Source: Mesaphorura yosii
Taxonomy: Eukaryota > Arthropoda > Collembola > Poduromorpha > Tullbergiidae
Length of the DNA stretch: 64,000 nucleotides
Assembly (NCBI GenBank): GCA_009869945.1
Contig: WIXG01000274.1
Coordinates: forward strand, 1 to 64,000
Direction: 5' to 3'
This document shows, one piece after another, positions 46,201-59,157 of the stretch; position 1 is the first letter of the stretch; every line of letters starts with the position of its first letter. The notes beneath the pieces are model-generated. The model worked only from the letters and a program-made list of their open reading frames with translations, made no database searches and had not been told where the DNA came from. The position numbers were made by a program, and so were the translations under genes.

Positions 46201-49200
46201 AGCACGCACTTGCGTTTCTTTTTATTGCCTGTGTATTTTAATTTAAGCCATCTCCATTCCTTTGTTTTAAGACTGTAGACTAGCCTGGCCTTAAGAGTAA
46301 TCCCGAGCTAAGGCGAAAATAATAGTCGGTAGTTCCTTAATGCGTGATAAATGTGCTTTTCGTGAATAACCATAACGAATCAAAGCATGAAATCATAGTC
46401 GCGTGCTCTCATTATTTATTGTTGCGCTCCCCTCGTCCATTGTGCGTGTGGCGTGTGCAGGGGCAACCAGGCCTCAGCCACAACAAAAAATAACGGATTA
46501 TTCGTTTTGCCTGAATAGATTAACTCGCTGATACTTCTTGAGTCTGTCTGGTCTGGTCTGACTGGGTCCGCTTTTGCTTGGTGCTTTGCTTGTTATCGAA
46601 AGAGTTCCTGAAAATAATGTTCGATGCGTGCGTTCGCCCGGCTACAATCGACCTCGCCCTTGTCCGGTGTTGTTATTGGGCTTTTGTGAGTGTTTCTGTT
46701 CTTTGCATTCTACTTTTTCAAAGCACAACTAAGTGGATTATCGATTAACTCTTTCTTTTCATCCTGCATACAGGATTCTTATTAAATATTTATCGCATGT
46801 CGAAAGTTGTGCGAGGGATCAATAACTAATGAGAGGTATGACGCAATGTTCCTTGCCTGGTTTATGTCTGTCGTACATTTATAGCCCCATTAAACGCATA
46901 TTAATTAATAACATGAGATATGAGCGGGTATGACAAGCTGTAAGGCGAAAGACATTAAATAAATAAATTATGAGCGAGCGAAACGTATTTTTAGAAGAAG
47001 CACGTCATTAAAATGTTACCGTTTTTGTGCCATCGTAAAAATAACTGACACACAATAGCAAAGACACAATGTATTGCAAATGCACGCGTGCGAGAAAGGA
47101 AAGGCAGAAATTTTACTCAGCGCCTGAGCCTCCTAATTTTCACGCTTCACTTTTCAATTACCCTCTGAAGCACCTTGCCTTTCGGTCCGGACAATGGAAT
47201 ACACGAAATATAAATTTTGACTGCAGGAGTACAAAACTTGAGACTCGGCGATTCGGGGCTGGCATTCACATTTCGCTTTTGGCAGTTTCCCTTTGATTTC
47301 ATGCTTGAATCGAACGGAAATAACAAGCACATTCAATAACTCTGGGATTGGTGTTGATAATTCTTGGTTGAATTGTCCTGCCTGTACAAGAATGGTGTAC
47401 GGTGGGCCATGGCCCATACCTCATTCACATGCATTACATTCATACATTCTTACACATGCAATGCCACATAAAGCGCCTCTGCTGTATGCATTGGACTGAA
47501 AAAAATCAAACTTGCTAGTTTATTGAAAATCAATACGATTTGGGTGCATTTTCGTTTATCCAGGCCAGAAATACCTGAATATCCTGCAATAGGCAGCAGA
47601 GAATGCAGTATAGAAGGTATGGTGATGGTAAGAAAAATAATCCCGATTCTAGATTTGGGGCTTTCCTGGAATAATTTGATATTTGTATCTACATAGCCCG
47701 CACTTCAAACGCTTGATTTAGGAAGTCTCTGTCCTGCCAGCTTCAAATACTGCACGGCAGCGCAGAGCTTGTGAGAAGTGCGAGTACTTTGAGCTGCTAG
47801 ACTCGGTTTAAGTGTTTTCCTTCTTGGAAGAAATCAATGTTCCCTTTCGGGTAAAGAAGCGGAAAATTATATTAATAAATTGTTTAAGGGATTCTTGCAA
47901 GCTCACCTCAGCCAGAAGCGTTGCATGTGTTAGCAAGGCGTGGCAGGCTGGAAAGCCTGCTTTGACTTTGCTGTCCCGTGCCGTGGCTATGTGCTCTGCG
48001 ATTCTAGGCTCTGTATAGCAGTTGTAGAGGAAATTTATAGGCTAAGACAGGCTGGGTCGATTTAACTGGTTATGAATGTCGCTTTCTCCTGGGCTCTCTT
48101 TTTTCATCTTCCATTTTCCACATTACCGTCAAGGTGAAAGTTTGGGCACTACTTTCTGTAGGTACAACTTGGTCTATGGTCTGACTCTCCGCAGTCTGCA
48201 GCAAAATGGATAGCGCAGTGTTAGCGCTTTACGTGCATTGAAATCGCAGGTCTCTTTCAAGACGTCTCCTACCAGGACAGCGTAGACTGTAGAACGAGCA
48301 ATTTTTAACCCAGACACATTTCAGGACGGCATGATAAAAACTTTCTGTAAAGTTCGTGTCTATGTACATGTGGACGGGCGACTGCAGCCTGAACTTTCTC
48401 AGAGGAATTCGTATTGGGCATGAGGAGAGAGTGAGCCGAGCTCCCTACTTTGTTTCGTCTGAGCTCCTCCTTGCACCATTCCTGGTATCCAGTACAGAGT
48501 GCGGGTCCCGCCTGCCAAGGACGACGGTTGGGCTCACACTTGCGTACAGCTGCCTCACAAGTCTCGACTTTCTCTGCTGCTCCTTTCTCGTGCTCCGAAT
48601 TCTGATAACACATTTCACTTCTGCTGCACAGTACACGGAGCTCGTACACTGCATTATAGCTGATCCCTTTTTATTTGTCAGGTCTTCAGCTACCAGCACT
48701 CTACCTGAACTTTCTCGTTAATTTCTCTTTGTTGAGTACTGCATTTATGTTAATGAGGTGAGTTAATAAGTGCAAGTCTGTGTGCAGCAGCAGCTGAACT
48801 TGTAAAATTGTACAGAGTTTAAATTGTTATCAACAACTGACCTGTGATTAAAGCCAGAGTAAATTATCCTGTAAATATTCCACGTATCAGATTCACATAT
48901 CAGAACACAACTGACAATCGTCCATAAAAGTATGCGTGCTTAATTCAATCATCTCGGCATCAACTCCGCAAAAACAAAGGAAATTGTCACTATTTTCTTC
49001 GCATTGACCTGTTCAACAAAGTCGTCAAAATTTCTCGTTTCGGGATCCAGAATTTGAGCGGACTGCGGGACTACTGGAACAACCGAGTAGGTCCCTACAT
49101 CACCGAAGTCTCAAGTAAGTCGAAACTCTTGACACTAAGCAAGGCTTTGAACGAAAGGCGAAAGGCAAATTCACGAAATGAGATTATGGCATTGTACGTG

Positions 49201-52200
49201 CGTGCACGCATATTCACGTATTGGCGTTTCGCATACGATATGGTGAATAACATGAGACACAAATCGACTGTTTCATCTCGTCACGTTCGTTTCGTGGTTG
49301 CTGGCAAGCCATGGAATGAGAGGAAACTAAAATTAGATTAAACCCATTTGAAAGAGTTTTCAATTGAAATTGAAGATGTTGCTCGGAGGGAGAAAAGGCA
49401 AGAAAATGTGTTATTGCACATGATTTGTTTGCGAGTTCTTCAAATTGAATTTGGTCCACAGTCTACCAAAGGCATCGCGTTGAAAAGCGAAAAGCTGCGC
49501 CCAAATTTGATGCAAGAATCCTCGCTGTGTTTTGCTTTTGGCTTTGTGGTACGAGATTTCTTGATAATACCCACTTGACATGGCAAGTGGTGGTCAAACA
49601 CTGAATTAGCCATGACCATTATGCTATTATCGCATTGTGCACGGTTGTCTCTTCGTACAGATTTCGATTCGAGCCTCTTCACTTCTGCTTGGCCAGACTA
49701 ACGCGTAATCCTTTTGTTGAATCAACCAACCAACCAGCCATCAAGTTGAGCCTCTGTGAGCGGTGAGCGGCAGGCGACCGTTTAGGAAAATTCCTTGTTG
49801 CAGGCAGAGAAAGAAAGAAACTTGTTTACTGGGATTGAGATGAGGATTTTCCCAAAGATTACGAAACCAAGCTTCCTCTGATCGCTAGGGAAGGGGAATT
49901 CTTTCTCCGAATGAATGAAACTCAATTCTTCGGACAATTCAAAGTTGATGTTGCGAGTTCCTGAATTGAAGCGCTTTGTGTGCCGTTTAATGTCTTAATA
50001 ATTTCTACATCAATTATTACAACAACCTCAAGTTAGTCGGCCGCTGAAGAGTGGAAGATATCCGAATTGTGGTAGAGGACTCAAAAGCTGCCGAATGTTT
50101 TAATCCTTTATGCTTGGAATAGACTGGAACGCTCGGTTGGAACGTTGACGGTTGACGTTCCAATGTTGAGTGTGAAGCTTTCTTGGAGTTGGAGACATTT
50201 GACGAAAGTTTCTCATTTTATTCACGCCAGGGAGTCCTTCAGGTCGAAGACTTGGCTTTGACAGGGCAGAGTAATGGCGTTAAAATTTTCCACCGGATTT
50301 GAGGAATCGACCATTCTGACATTTTCTATTTCATTTGGAAGCTAGAAAAATGGCAGTGCAAAACTGTTTAATAATTCTGAAGGTGCGAATACTTAATCTG
50401 TGGTTTTTTAGAGCTATACTATTCTTCTTTCTGTACTATGCTAAGCGGTTGAAAGTGAGCAAAAAGGAACTCAGCTACCCCAGGCAAGGGGGTCGCGAGA
50501 GAATAATGGGAAAGGACCACCTCTGGCAGAAGTTTCACTCGGCCTGGTTCCAAAAAGAAAATCCAAAATCGTTAGCCTCATGCATTTTAATTGAGTTTAT
50601 CCTATTGCGTTGTTTAATATTTGGTTTTGCTTTTCGGTTCGCATGAAATTATCACCGCAGTGCTGCGAGCTTTACAAGGACAGAGAACACATTCACATTC
50701 CTGGTATAAAAATTGTGTGTAACTCTTCTGTCCCGTTGTAACCTCAAAAAATAACATAAATTCTGGTTTACTGAAAAGAATTTCATCGTAGAATTGACAT
50801 TTTCGTTTAAAAAGCGAATGCAGGGTGAAGTGGCTACTGGCCAGCGGCGGAGGTTAAGAGGAGAAAAGAATAACAGACTGAAATAACTTGCATTGAGACG
50901 AATAACAAGCGATGACGATTGTGTGAGAATATTTACACAATGCAAGTGCAAATGCAGAGGGAAAGGCCATAAAAAATTCTGTCCGATATTGAACTATTGT
51001 GCAATGTGAAGGGTAAACTCTCATGGGACGAACAAATCGTGTCTAGTCTAAACTCATGTGAATGTACAACGCGTCCTGTGCGTTAATCTATTATTTATAG
51101 GGAAGCATAACATATCACATAACGCGAAGAAGAAATGCATTTCTTCAGGAGAGTGCTCGGGGTTTAATTAATGAAACCTTGTGCCTGGAGATGACCTTCG
51201 TCTAAAATTACACAACCTTGTCGGTTTTCGGAGGGAGTTCATTAAATCCTCGAGCTTATCCTCTCCTCCAATGTGGCTTTGAGGCTTCTGCTTCCAAGGA
51301 AGTGATGTAGTATGGCAAAAATAGAAATACAATGGACTAAATTTAATATAAAGTCAAGGCTACTCAACGACGGCCTTCGCCTTTTAAAACGTCTGACAGA
51401 GCTGCCAGGGCTCACGAAAAGATCTTTATACTTGAAGATTGACATTGCACTTCACAAGATTCAATTTAGCAAATATTTCTTAGAATTTTGCACTTCATTC
51501 ATGTCTTGGTCCATAGCATGGCCGAGATAGTACCAGCAAACCTGTTGTGTTTGAGTTGGTATTTCCTTGTATTTCCTCGTTTATGAAAGACTTGAAAGTG
51601 CAACATGGCCCAACCCAAACAAATGTGTTGGATTTTTGGACCCTGCTCGCTGCTCTGACGTCCACAAAAGGGATATGCACACTGAATCATATTTTCTGTA
51701 GCTAGAATTATTTTTTAAATTGCAAGCATTAGCAAAGACATTACGGAAGCAGTAATGCGACAATGAATGAATGAATGAATTTATTAGGTGCAGTGCACAA
51801 CACACAATACACATTAAATGCTTCCATAATGCGATGCTATACAAAGCGAAATACATTTACATTTTTTCTCAAATCCTCACCAGTCATCCGCCGCCTCATC
51901 GCAGAGCATTTACTCCTTATCTTCGTTCGAATGAGACAATTTCGGAGAACGAAAAGGATCAGTTGGGATTTTCTCAATGATCCCGAGCAACTTTCCATCT
52001 TCACACGCTTTCTCCTACTCTTCCCTCTCAGATTGCTCTGATCTGGCAACTAAACCCGGAAAATCAGCGGGTGTTCTTCCAATTATCTTGCCAACTTCTG
52101 TCGCTCCTTCCTGTTTCATTTATTCACACATACGAGGTGGTATGCATAAAGCCGCAACTGCACGGCGGCACTGCTGACTGCACTGCGGGCATAAAATTAT

Positions 52201-55200
52201 TTTTTCTCATTTATTATTATGACGAGGAGATTTAGCAGCAGAGTTGCCAGTAGAGAAAGCTCGCGAGACCGAGACAGGAGCCAGAACAGCCAGAACCCTC
52301 AATTTCGGGAATTTACATTTTTTATTTCCTCGGGACAATTTCTGCCTCGCTCTACTTCATGTACATATTTTCTGGTGTAATTCGCAATCGAGTGGGTAGT
52401 CGCTTCGCTGGATACTGTTTTGTGCTGCCCGAGCCCGACGTTCTATTTCCACATGCACAAATTGATCAAAATAAGTGCATGTTCTATAATTTAGGACATG
52501 AAGCAGAGTTTGCTTCGCAATGATCTGATATTTGTGAGGGCAGATGAATGCTTTGGGAATTGCACAATTACGAATACATCCCGGCATTTAAACTGGAGAG
52601 CATGAAGAAACGAAGCACGCAAAAGAAAAGGCATGCATGAATTGAGAAATGTCTTCAAAAGTATGCAGAGCATCCAAATTCTAAACTCATTGACATTTCG
52701 AGGCGATTAAGATTTAGATTCATTTAAGTACTCAAATTTCAGCGTTATTAGTTTAGCAAACCTCGGCAGTCGTGCCATGGGCCGTGAGCGGTGGACCGCA
52801 TCAGAAACAAATGAGTTGCATCCAGATGAAGAAAGCACGGCGCGACGCTAGAATCCCCGCGGATAACTTTGGTTGATTAAGTTTCCACACACTGCACGTG
52901 TTGATGTCAGGGATAAAAGAGAGCCGATAGCAGAGGCGAAGGAGGCTAGACTCTAGTCGGGTAGGGCAGGATTACCCGCTGAATGAGAGTTGTTTCATTT
53001 GGGATCTCTGTGTGTATCTTTCAAATTATTATTACGAACGTGACACGAAACAGGCTCAGTATTTGTAGATTGCAGGGGATGTATGGCCGTGGCGTTGGCA
53101 GTGCATCAGCATTTTAATTTGCTTTTGCCTCTCATTTCTATTTCATCATCATATCAAATCTCATTTCATCCATTACAATCATCGTGTTTCTCATCACGCG
53201 GCCAATTTGTATTCATAAGCAAAGCGGAGACAGGAGACTCAATGCAATTCAAATTATACTCAAATACGCAATATTCACCTTTTGCATCTGCCTGGTCTGA
53301 ATGGCGAATGACCAAGTGCCAATAGCGACAAGACAAGCTCGTGACTCGTAGCCGGGCAATGCAAAAATTGACCGACCAATTTTTCCACGAACTAAGAAAC
53401 CTTGCATGTGTTCCGCGATATTCCTCAACGTGACTGAAAGTATAATGAGAAAATCCAATGAATTTCTGGCGAAAAGAAAGTGGAAATGCCACAGGGGGAA
53501 AGACATCGCATGAATAGTAAATCAATAGCTTCTCGTTGTGCCATGCTGTGCAAGAAGCACAAGGCACAAACGAGCAAAGGACCAAATGTCATAAGCAGCA
53601 TGAGAATGGACACGCAACAACGAAACCTACGAAAGGTTTGCTTTTACCTTTCTCCTTCTCCTCTGCAAAGAGCATAAAGTGTATACTCACAAAGCGGGTA
53701 AAACAAATAACAAACTAAAATTAAGGAAAAGTCGAACTGTTTAAGAACAAAATTATCATCGCAGGTACTGAAGTGCAATTAGTCAGTGAATGAAATTAAT
53801 TATTCACAATCTTCGACTAAAGACGTGCGAGTAAAGCAGAGGAAATGACATTAAAGTAGTTGTAATTAGTTGGCATAACCCAATTAGTGCAGTAGACGCT
53901 TGGATGAATGAGATGGATGTAAAGAAGGTTGAATTGTGTTATGGTTTGCCATTCTGAGCCATGCCTTCGTTTCGTTTCGTAATCTGATTACTGACGCGAC
54001 CCAAAATGCCTCTCTTCTCTCATTAAACGATTACCTGCGACATAATGCCTTAATGAAAACATGCAATGAGACTTTTACTTTGGGACCTGATTTTTGAAAC
54101 CCATTTCTTTGGTTTGTATTTTAGGATCTTTAGAGATCTGCTTCCTCCACTCGAACCGGTACTACTGCGGAGAAGAGATCGAAGCGAAGGAGGGCTGGAG
54201 GATGGAAACATAACCAATCCAACCAATTAAAATATTATATTGACAAAAGAAATACCGAGTGCAACGTGCGGTGCGACGTAACGTAGAAAGCCAAAACCAA
54301 GAAAACGTCTCGCATTTCCATCTCCCTTGCTCGAATCATCGTTCCCAGAATCGCATCTGCTTGTTCTGTGCAGTGCTGAACGCGAACAAGCGAAGAGAAA
54401 ATACAACTAAACAGCCAGTAAAAGTCGCCTGCAGTCTGGAACCAACTGCTAACCATCATTACGCATTTATGGAATACGAAATGAAGAGAATCATCGCGAA
54501 GAACAAACTAAGTGCGTGACTGTGACTTTGTCCGTGTTCGTCTTGCTCACGGGAAGAAGAAACAGAAATTACATTCAGCGTCAAACAAACTTTTCCTTTG
54601 CAGCAAGAGAGCGAAGAGAAAGCTCTCTGAATTAAATTATTCCGTATTACCCACCAAGCAGAAAATACAACGAGCCAGGCAGTTTAATGTCTTTCTTCGT
54701 GGCAATGCATCACGAGTAAGACAAGACAAGACAGAAGACAAGAGCAAGGAGCAAAAACAAATGCGCTGCGTGCGTGGTTATGTGCTGAATCTTTCATGGT
54801 GGCTTTTATATTCTCTTTGAAGCGACTGCGACTCCAGTGAACTGAATTCACTTTCTTGCCATTGCCACTGCATTTGCCGTTGCCGAAGCCGACTTTGCTC
54901 ACTTCACTGAAGAAAGTGCAGGAAGGATAAGTTGGGGATTTGTGAGACACGTCGCACTCGCACGGTGCTTTCGAAATACCTGCAGATAACCACTCCCTGC
55001 TTTCGTGCCGTCAGTGTCGGTTCCGGAGAAGCGACAAGGACAAGTCGGGAGAAGAAAGGAAAAGGAAAGCTACAATTCAAATGCACATTGAGAGAAAGAA
55101 AGGCGAGTCAATTGCCTGGGGACATGAAATGTATGTGAATTGACAAAGGCAGGGAAATACCAAATACGTAAAGTGTACCAGCTCAGGCTCGAACATTTCT

Positions 55201-55514
55201 CCTCCATTCGAACCAGTTTGGAAAGGCACGTTTGCTCATTTTGTTCCCAGGAGACTCCACTTCCTATTTTGCAGGACGGTAGAAGTAGCCGAGCGGAATT
55301 TCGAGCGAATCAACTCCATTAAACAAGCAAACATCCACCGACGAGCCGACAGAAAGAGAGCGAGAAACCCCAAATGCAAATCTGTGATGATCGAATCAGC
55401 AGCACAAAATTAAGACATAATACACATTACATCGTTCTGTGATACGTCATTGAGAGAGGAAAGCCGAGGATTTAAAGCTGATTTCCGTGCTTGAGAAGCA
55501 AAACAGGAGTCAAG
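43201..55514. other. Gene desert upstream of VAChT (candidate cholinergic regulatory region)
   Basis: About 12.3 kb without a single credible coding exon on either strand, in sharp contrast to the packed left third of the window. It runs directly into the VAChT start codon, so it probably contains the promoter, 5' UTR exon(s) and enhancers of the cholinergic gene. Frames of up to about 140 codons occur but lack ATG starts, splice-consistent extension or recognisable domains. An (AATG)n microsatellite lies at 51762-51780 and a degenerate tRNA-like A-box at 48208-48230. Confidence 0.45.
51762..51780. repeat. (AATG)n microsatellite
   Basis: Nearly five perfect AATG units in non-coding DNA. Confidence 0.8.
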
Positions 55515-57512
55515 ATGCCGCAATTACCGATTTTGAATTTGGAGATCGCGGAGATCAAGGATTTTGTCATCACGAAGCTGGAAGAACCGAAAGCTCAAAG
55601 GAAGATGGTGCTTGTCATCGTGTCGATCGCCCTGCTCCTGGACAACATGCTGTACATGGTCATCGTTCCTATCATTCCAGACTACCTCCGACGAATCGGA
55701 GCATGGGAGACTCACACCGAGGGCGGGAGCGAGGTGACCGAGGCGCCACGAGAAATCACGTTCAAAAACGACACGGGAACGTACATGTACAAGGAACCTT
55801 CACGGACTAAGATTGTGAGTGGAGTGCTTGTGTATGAAGGAGAAGACGCCGCGATTGGAATGCTGTTTGCGTCGAAAGCGATGGTGCAATTGATGATCAA
55901 TCCGTTCTCTGGTGCTCTCATCGACAAGATTGGCTACGACAAACCCATGATGATTGGACTCACCATAATGTTCTTATCCACGGCAGTCTTCTCGATCGGA
56001 AGCTCGTACTCGCTGCTGTTCTTTGCGAGAAGTCTACAAGGCGTGGGCTCAGCATTCGCAGACACTTCGGGGCTAGCCATGATAGCAGACAGATTCACAG
56101 AAGAGGGCGAAAGAACAAAGGCTCTTGGAATTGCGCTGGCTTTCATATCCTTCGGTTCTTTAGTTGCTCCTCCGGTGAGTACTTTTCTGGTACAACTTTC
56201 CTGTACTATCGTCCTAGGTGTTCTAAGCAATCCTTTCGGCTTTCGATAGTTTGGAGGACTGATGTACGAATTGGCAGGCAAAGAAGTCCCATTTTTAATT
56301 CTGTCGCTGGTTTGTGTGGCCGATGCGACGATGTTGTATTTTGTGATGAAACCGATCAAGGCGCAGCAAAAAGAGCAAGGCATCCAAAAACCGAAAGGGA
56401 CTCCCATCTGGGTCCTACTCATGGATCCGTACATAGCCTGCTGGTAAGTGACAACTCTACTTGCGCCCATGCCTTGCAACAGCGGCTAACGCGGCGCACT
56501 ATTTGTTTACAGTGCTGGGGCACTTGTAATGGCCAACGTGTCGTTAGCATTTCTCGAGCCCACAATCAGTGTGTGGATGATGGACACTATGCACGTCTCT
56601 CAGTGGGAGCAGGGCATGATTTGGCTGCCTGCTTTCTTCCCTCACGTCGCCGGTGTTATTGTGAGTTTCCACTTCTTAACCATTCAGGGTGTGGGCACCG
56701 GATTTACAGTATGCAGTTCAAACATCATTCGGGCGCGTTGCTAATTGCAGGTGACCGTGAAGCTGGCTGCGCAATACCCTCAGTATCAGTGGGCGCTGGC
56801 AGCGGGTGGTCTCGCTCTGGAGGGTGTTTCTTGCCTCATCGTGCCATTCGCAAAGTCATACTGGGTCCTCATGATTCCAATCTCAGGAATCTGCTTCGGC
56901 ATAGCGCTGGTTGACACCGCCCTCCTGCCGACTCTGGGCTACTTGGTTGACTCGAGATACGTATCCGTCTACGGAAGCATTTATGCCATTGCAGACATTT
57001 CGTACTCCATGGCGTATGCCTTCGGTCCCGTCATCGCTGGTCGAGTAATGGAGTCGATTGGGTTCTTAGCGCTAAACTTAGGAATAGCAATCTCCAATCT
57101 GATGTATGTCCCCGTGCTCCTCTTGCTTCGGCACATTTACGACAAGGGATTCCTGGACGAGGCGAATGTGCTCATGAAGGACCCGCCCGACAAGCAGTAC
57201 CAGACGTACGTCATGCAAGACAGACAACAAGCGGTGCCCGACTACTCCAAGAAGTACGGAAGACTTGACGACGAGGACGACGAATACAACAGCTCGATGG
57301 GTCATCGGGTCACGTTCCAGGAGACGAGCATAAGTGACCGGGACATTAGTAACCGAACAGCCACGAACGGGCCTTCATCAACACCTTACTACCAAACACA
57401 ACCTTCGCAACAGCAGCAGCCACCGCCGCAACAGGAGCCGAACGATCAAAACACGTTCAATCCCTTCAAGAGCCTTGGAGGAGGCGGAGGTGTTAGCAAT
57501 CCATTCCGATGA
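55515..57512 (+). CDS. VAChT: Vesicular acetylcholine transporter
   Basis: Proton-coupled loading of acetylcholine into synaptic vesicles (SLC18A3 family, MFS fold, 12 membrane spans). Four exons: 55515-56174, 56250-56443, 56513-56660, 56751-57512; 587 residues. TM1 has [19 protein letters not shown] with the essential Asp43. The first lumenal loop has an NDTG glycosylation sequon. Next come [17 protein letters not shown] and [22 protein letters not shown]. In the second half, [31 protein letters not shown] is a hallmark of vesicular amine and ACh transporters. The C-terminal tail includes DEDDEYNSS and a Gln/Pro run, ending [17 protein letters not shown]. The tail and loop match VAChT rather than VMAT. 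Vertebrate SLC18A3 coding sequence is intronless; here three short introns occur. Confidence 0.97.
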
Positions 57513-59157
57513 AAGAGCAGAGAATTAGGCTGTTAGAGGTAAGAAGCTGGAAGCTGCTGGTGGAAACAAAGAGATGATAGAAAATTAGATTTTAAATCCT
57601 AAACAAGGAAGGATGAAGGGAAAAGATGCAAGGCACAATGCGATATGCAATGAAATGAAATGCAAGATAGACGATGAATTTCAAGAAGGATGGCGAATCT
57701 TCGATTTATCGAAATACTGTTTTCTGTAAACGAGAGAGAAATCTCATTGGCTGTGGCACCAAAAGGATAATACATTTCATAGCTGTAAGAATAGTTAGGC
57801 AATATTAATAGCAATGAAGAGTAGTAAATGCATAAAATTAGATTCTATTCTAACGTTGATTGTTGTGCAAAAGAGAGTATTTATAACGAGAAAATGAATG
57901 GATGAAATGCTGTTTGTTCCAGTCGTTGTTTTACAGTAGGAGAAAGTAGTTGAATATTAGTTGTGTTATGAGTATGGAAGAAAGGTGAGCGCACAGAATG
58001 TTGACGTTGAATAGTCGAGTTGCAAATAGTAAATAAGTTTTATCATTGAATCGTACGCGTACGTGCGTGTTGCGTAGCGTACATCAACCAAGACTCAATA
58101 CATATCAATTCATCATGTATCACCGTATGTACGGGAATCGTAATCATTAAAGTCGGCAAATCGCCGGTTTTTAATTACGTTCTCGAACGCGTACAAAATA
58201 CAGCTGCATATCATTCCAAAGATCTCATTAGTGCGACGTAGCAAGGCGGCAGGACAGGACAGGTGTGAAAGCACTCCACGTCCACTCCAACGCTTGTCGT
58301 GCTAATTGTACATATTTTGCTAATGACAATTACTCGTCTCGTGTCTAGGTAGTGAATCGAATTTAAAATTTTTTCTCCAATGCATTTGCAATGTGTAGTC
58401 CAGCATCAAAACTGATTCGTAGTTATGTTGAGCTGTGAGCGTTTCGACCAGTGTTCAATTTATTCATATCTCGTAGAGTAATTTAGGTAAAGCAGCAGAT
58501 GCAGGGAAATATGAGCTTGTCTCATACAAAGAATTTCAACGTGACATATCAACTGTAAATATCAACTAGAAAATACGACTAGGAGTACGTGGATAGCAAT
58601 TAGCGATTGGCGTATTAAATATCAGGTGAGGGTTCGACAGCTCGACAGTAGCTCAACTCCCTAGGATTAATTACACTCACTTACTTATATTTTGAGTACA
58701 TGCAAATAGGTTGATATTTACAGTAAATGTCCATAAATAATTACCTCCTACGGAAATTTCTTCGAGCAGTGCTGAGCCGAGTCTCGCATTCGCTCAAGAA
58801 AGCGTGTAGTTCTTCAATAGCATTATTAGAGTAGTGTCAAATGCAATGAAATGCATGACCGACGAAAGTCTATGTATAAATGTACAGAATTGCTAGTCTT
58901 AAGTGTTGTGAAGAGTGTTACTGTTACATTTACTGTCTACCGTGCTACCGTGCAATGTGTCCTAGATTATTGATTACTTTAATCTGAGATGTACGTTGAG
59001 TTGATTTACGTGATGTGCAATCTCATTCTCAGTCGCAATAGCCAATCCTCAAAACGAACATCATATCTGTACTGTGAAAACTGATCTTGTTATTATTGTC
59101 AAATGTCAACTTGGGAAGGCGAGAAGCATAAAATAAACAAGCAATAACCGTAATAAA
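57513..59157 (+). other. Presumptive 3' UTR of VAChT
   Basis: About 1.6 kb of AT-rich non-coding sequence ending in two AATAAA signals at 59132-59137 and 59152-59157. It contains a perfect 12-base palindrome, CGTACGCGTACG, at 58052-58063. The extent is inferred, since no earlier canonical signal was more convincing. Confidence 0.4.
59132..59157 (+). terminator. Paired candidate poly(A) signals of VAChT
   Basis: Two AATAAA hexamers 20 bases apart at the end of the AT-rich 3' region. Confidence 0.45.

Noticed and set aside
50350-50646. Plus-strand 98-codon ATG frame with hydrophobic segments
   Set aside because: Hydrophobicity follows T-rich composition; no family resemblance, no splice partners, and it sits in the gene desert.
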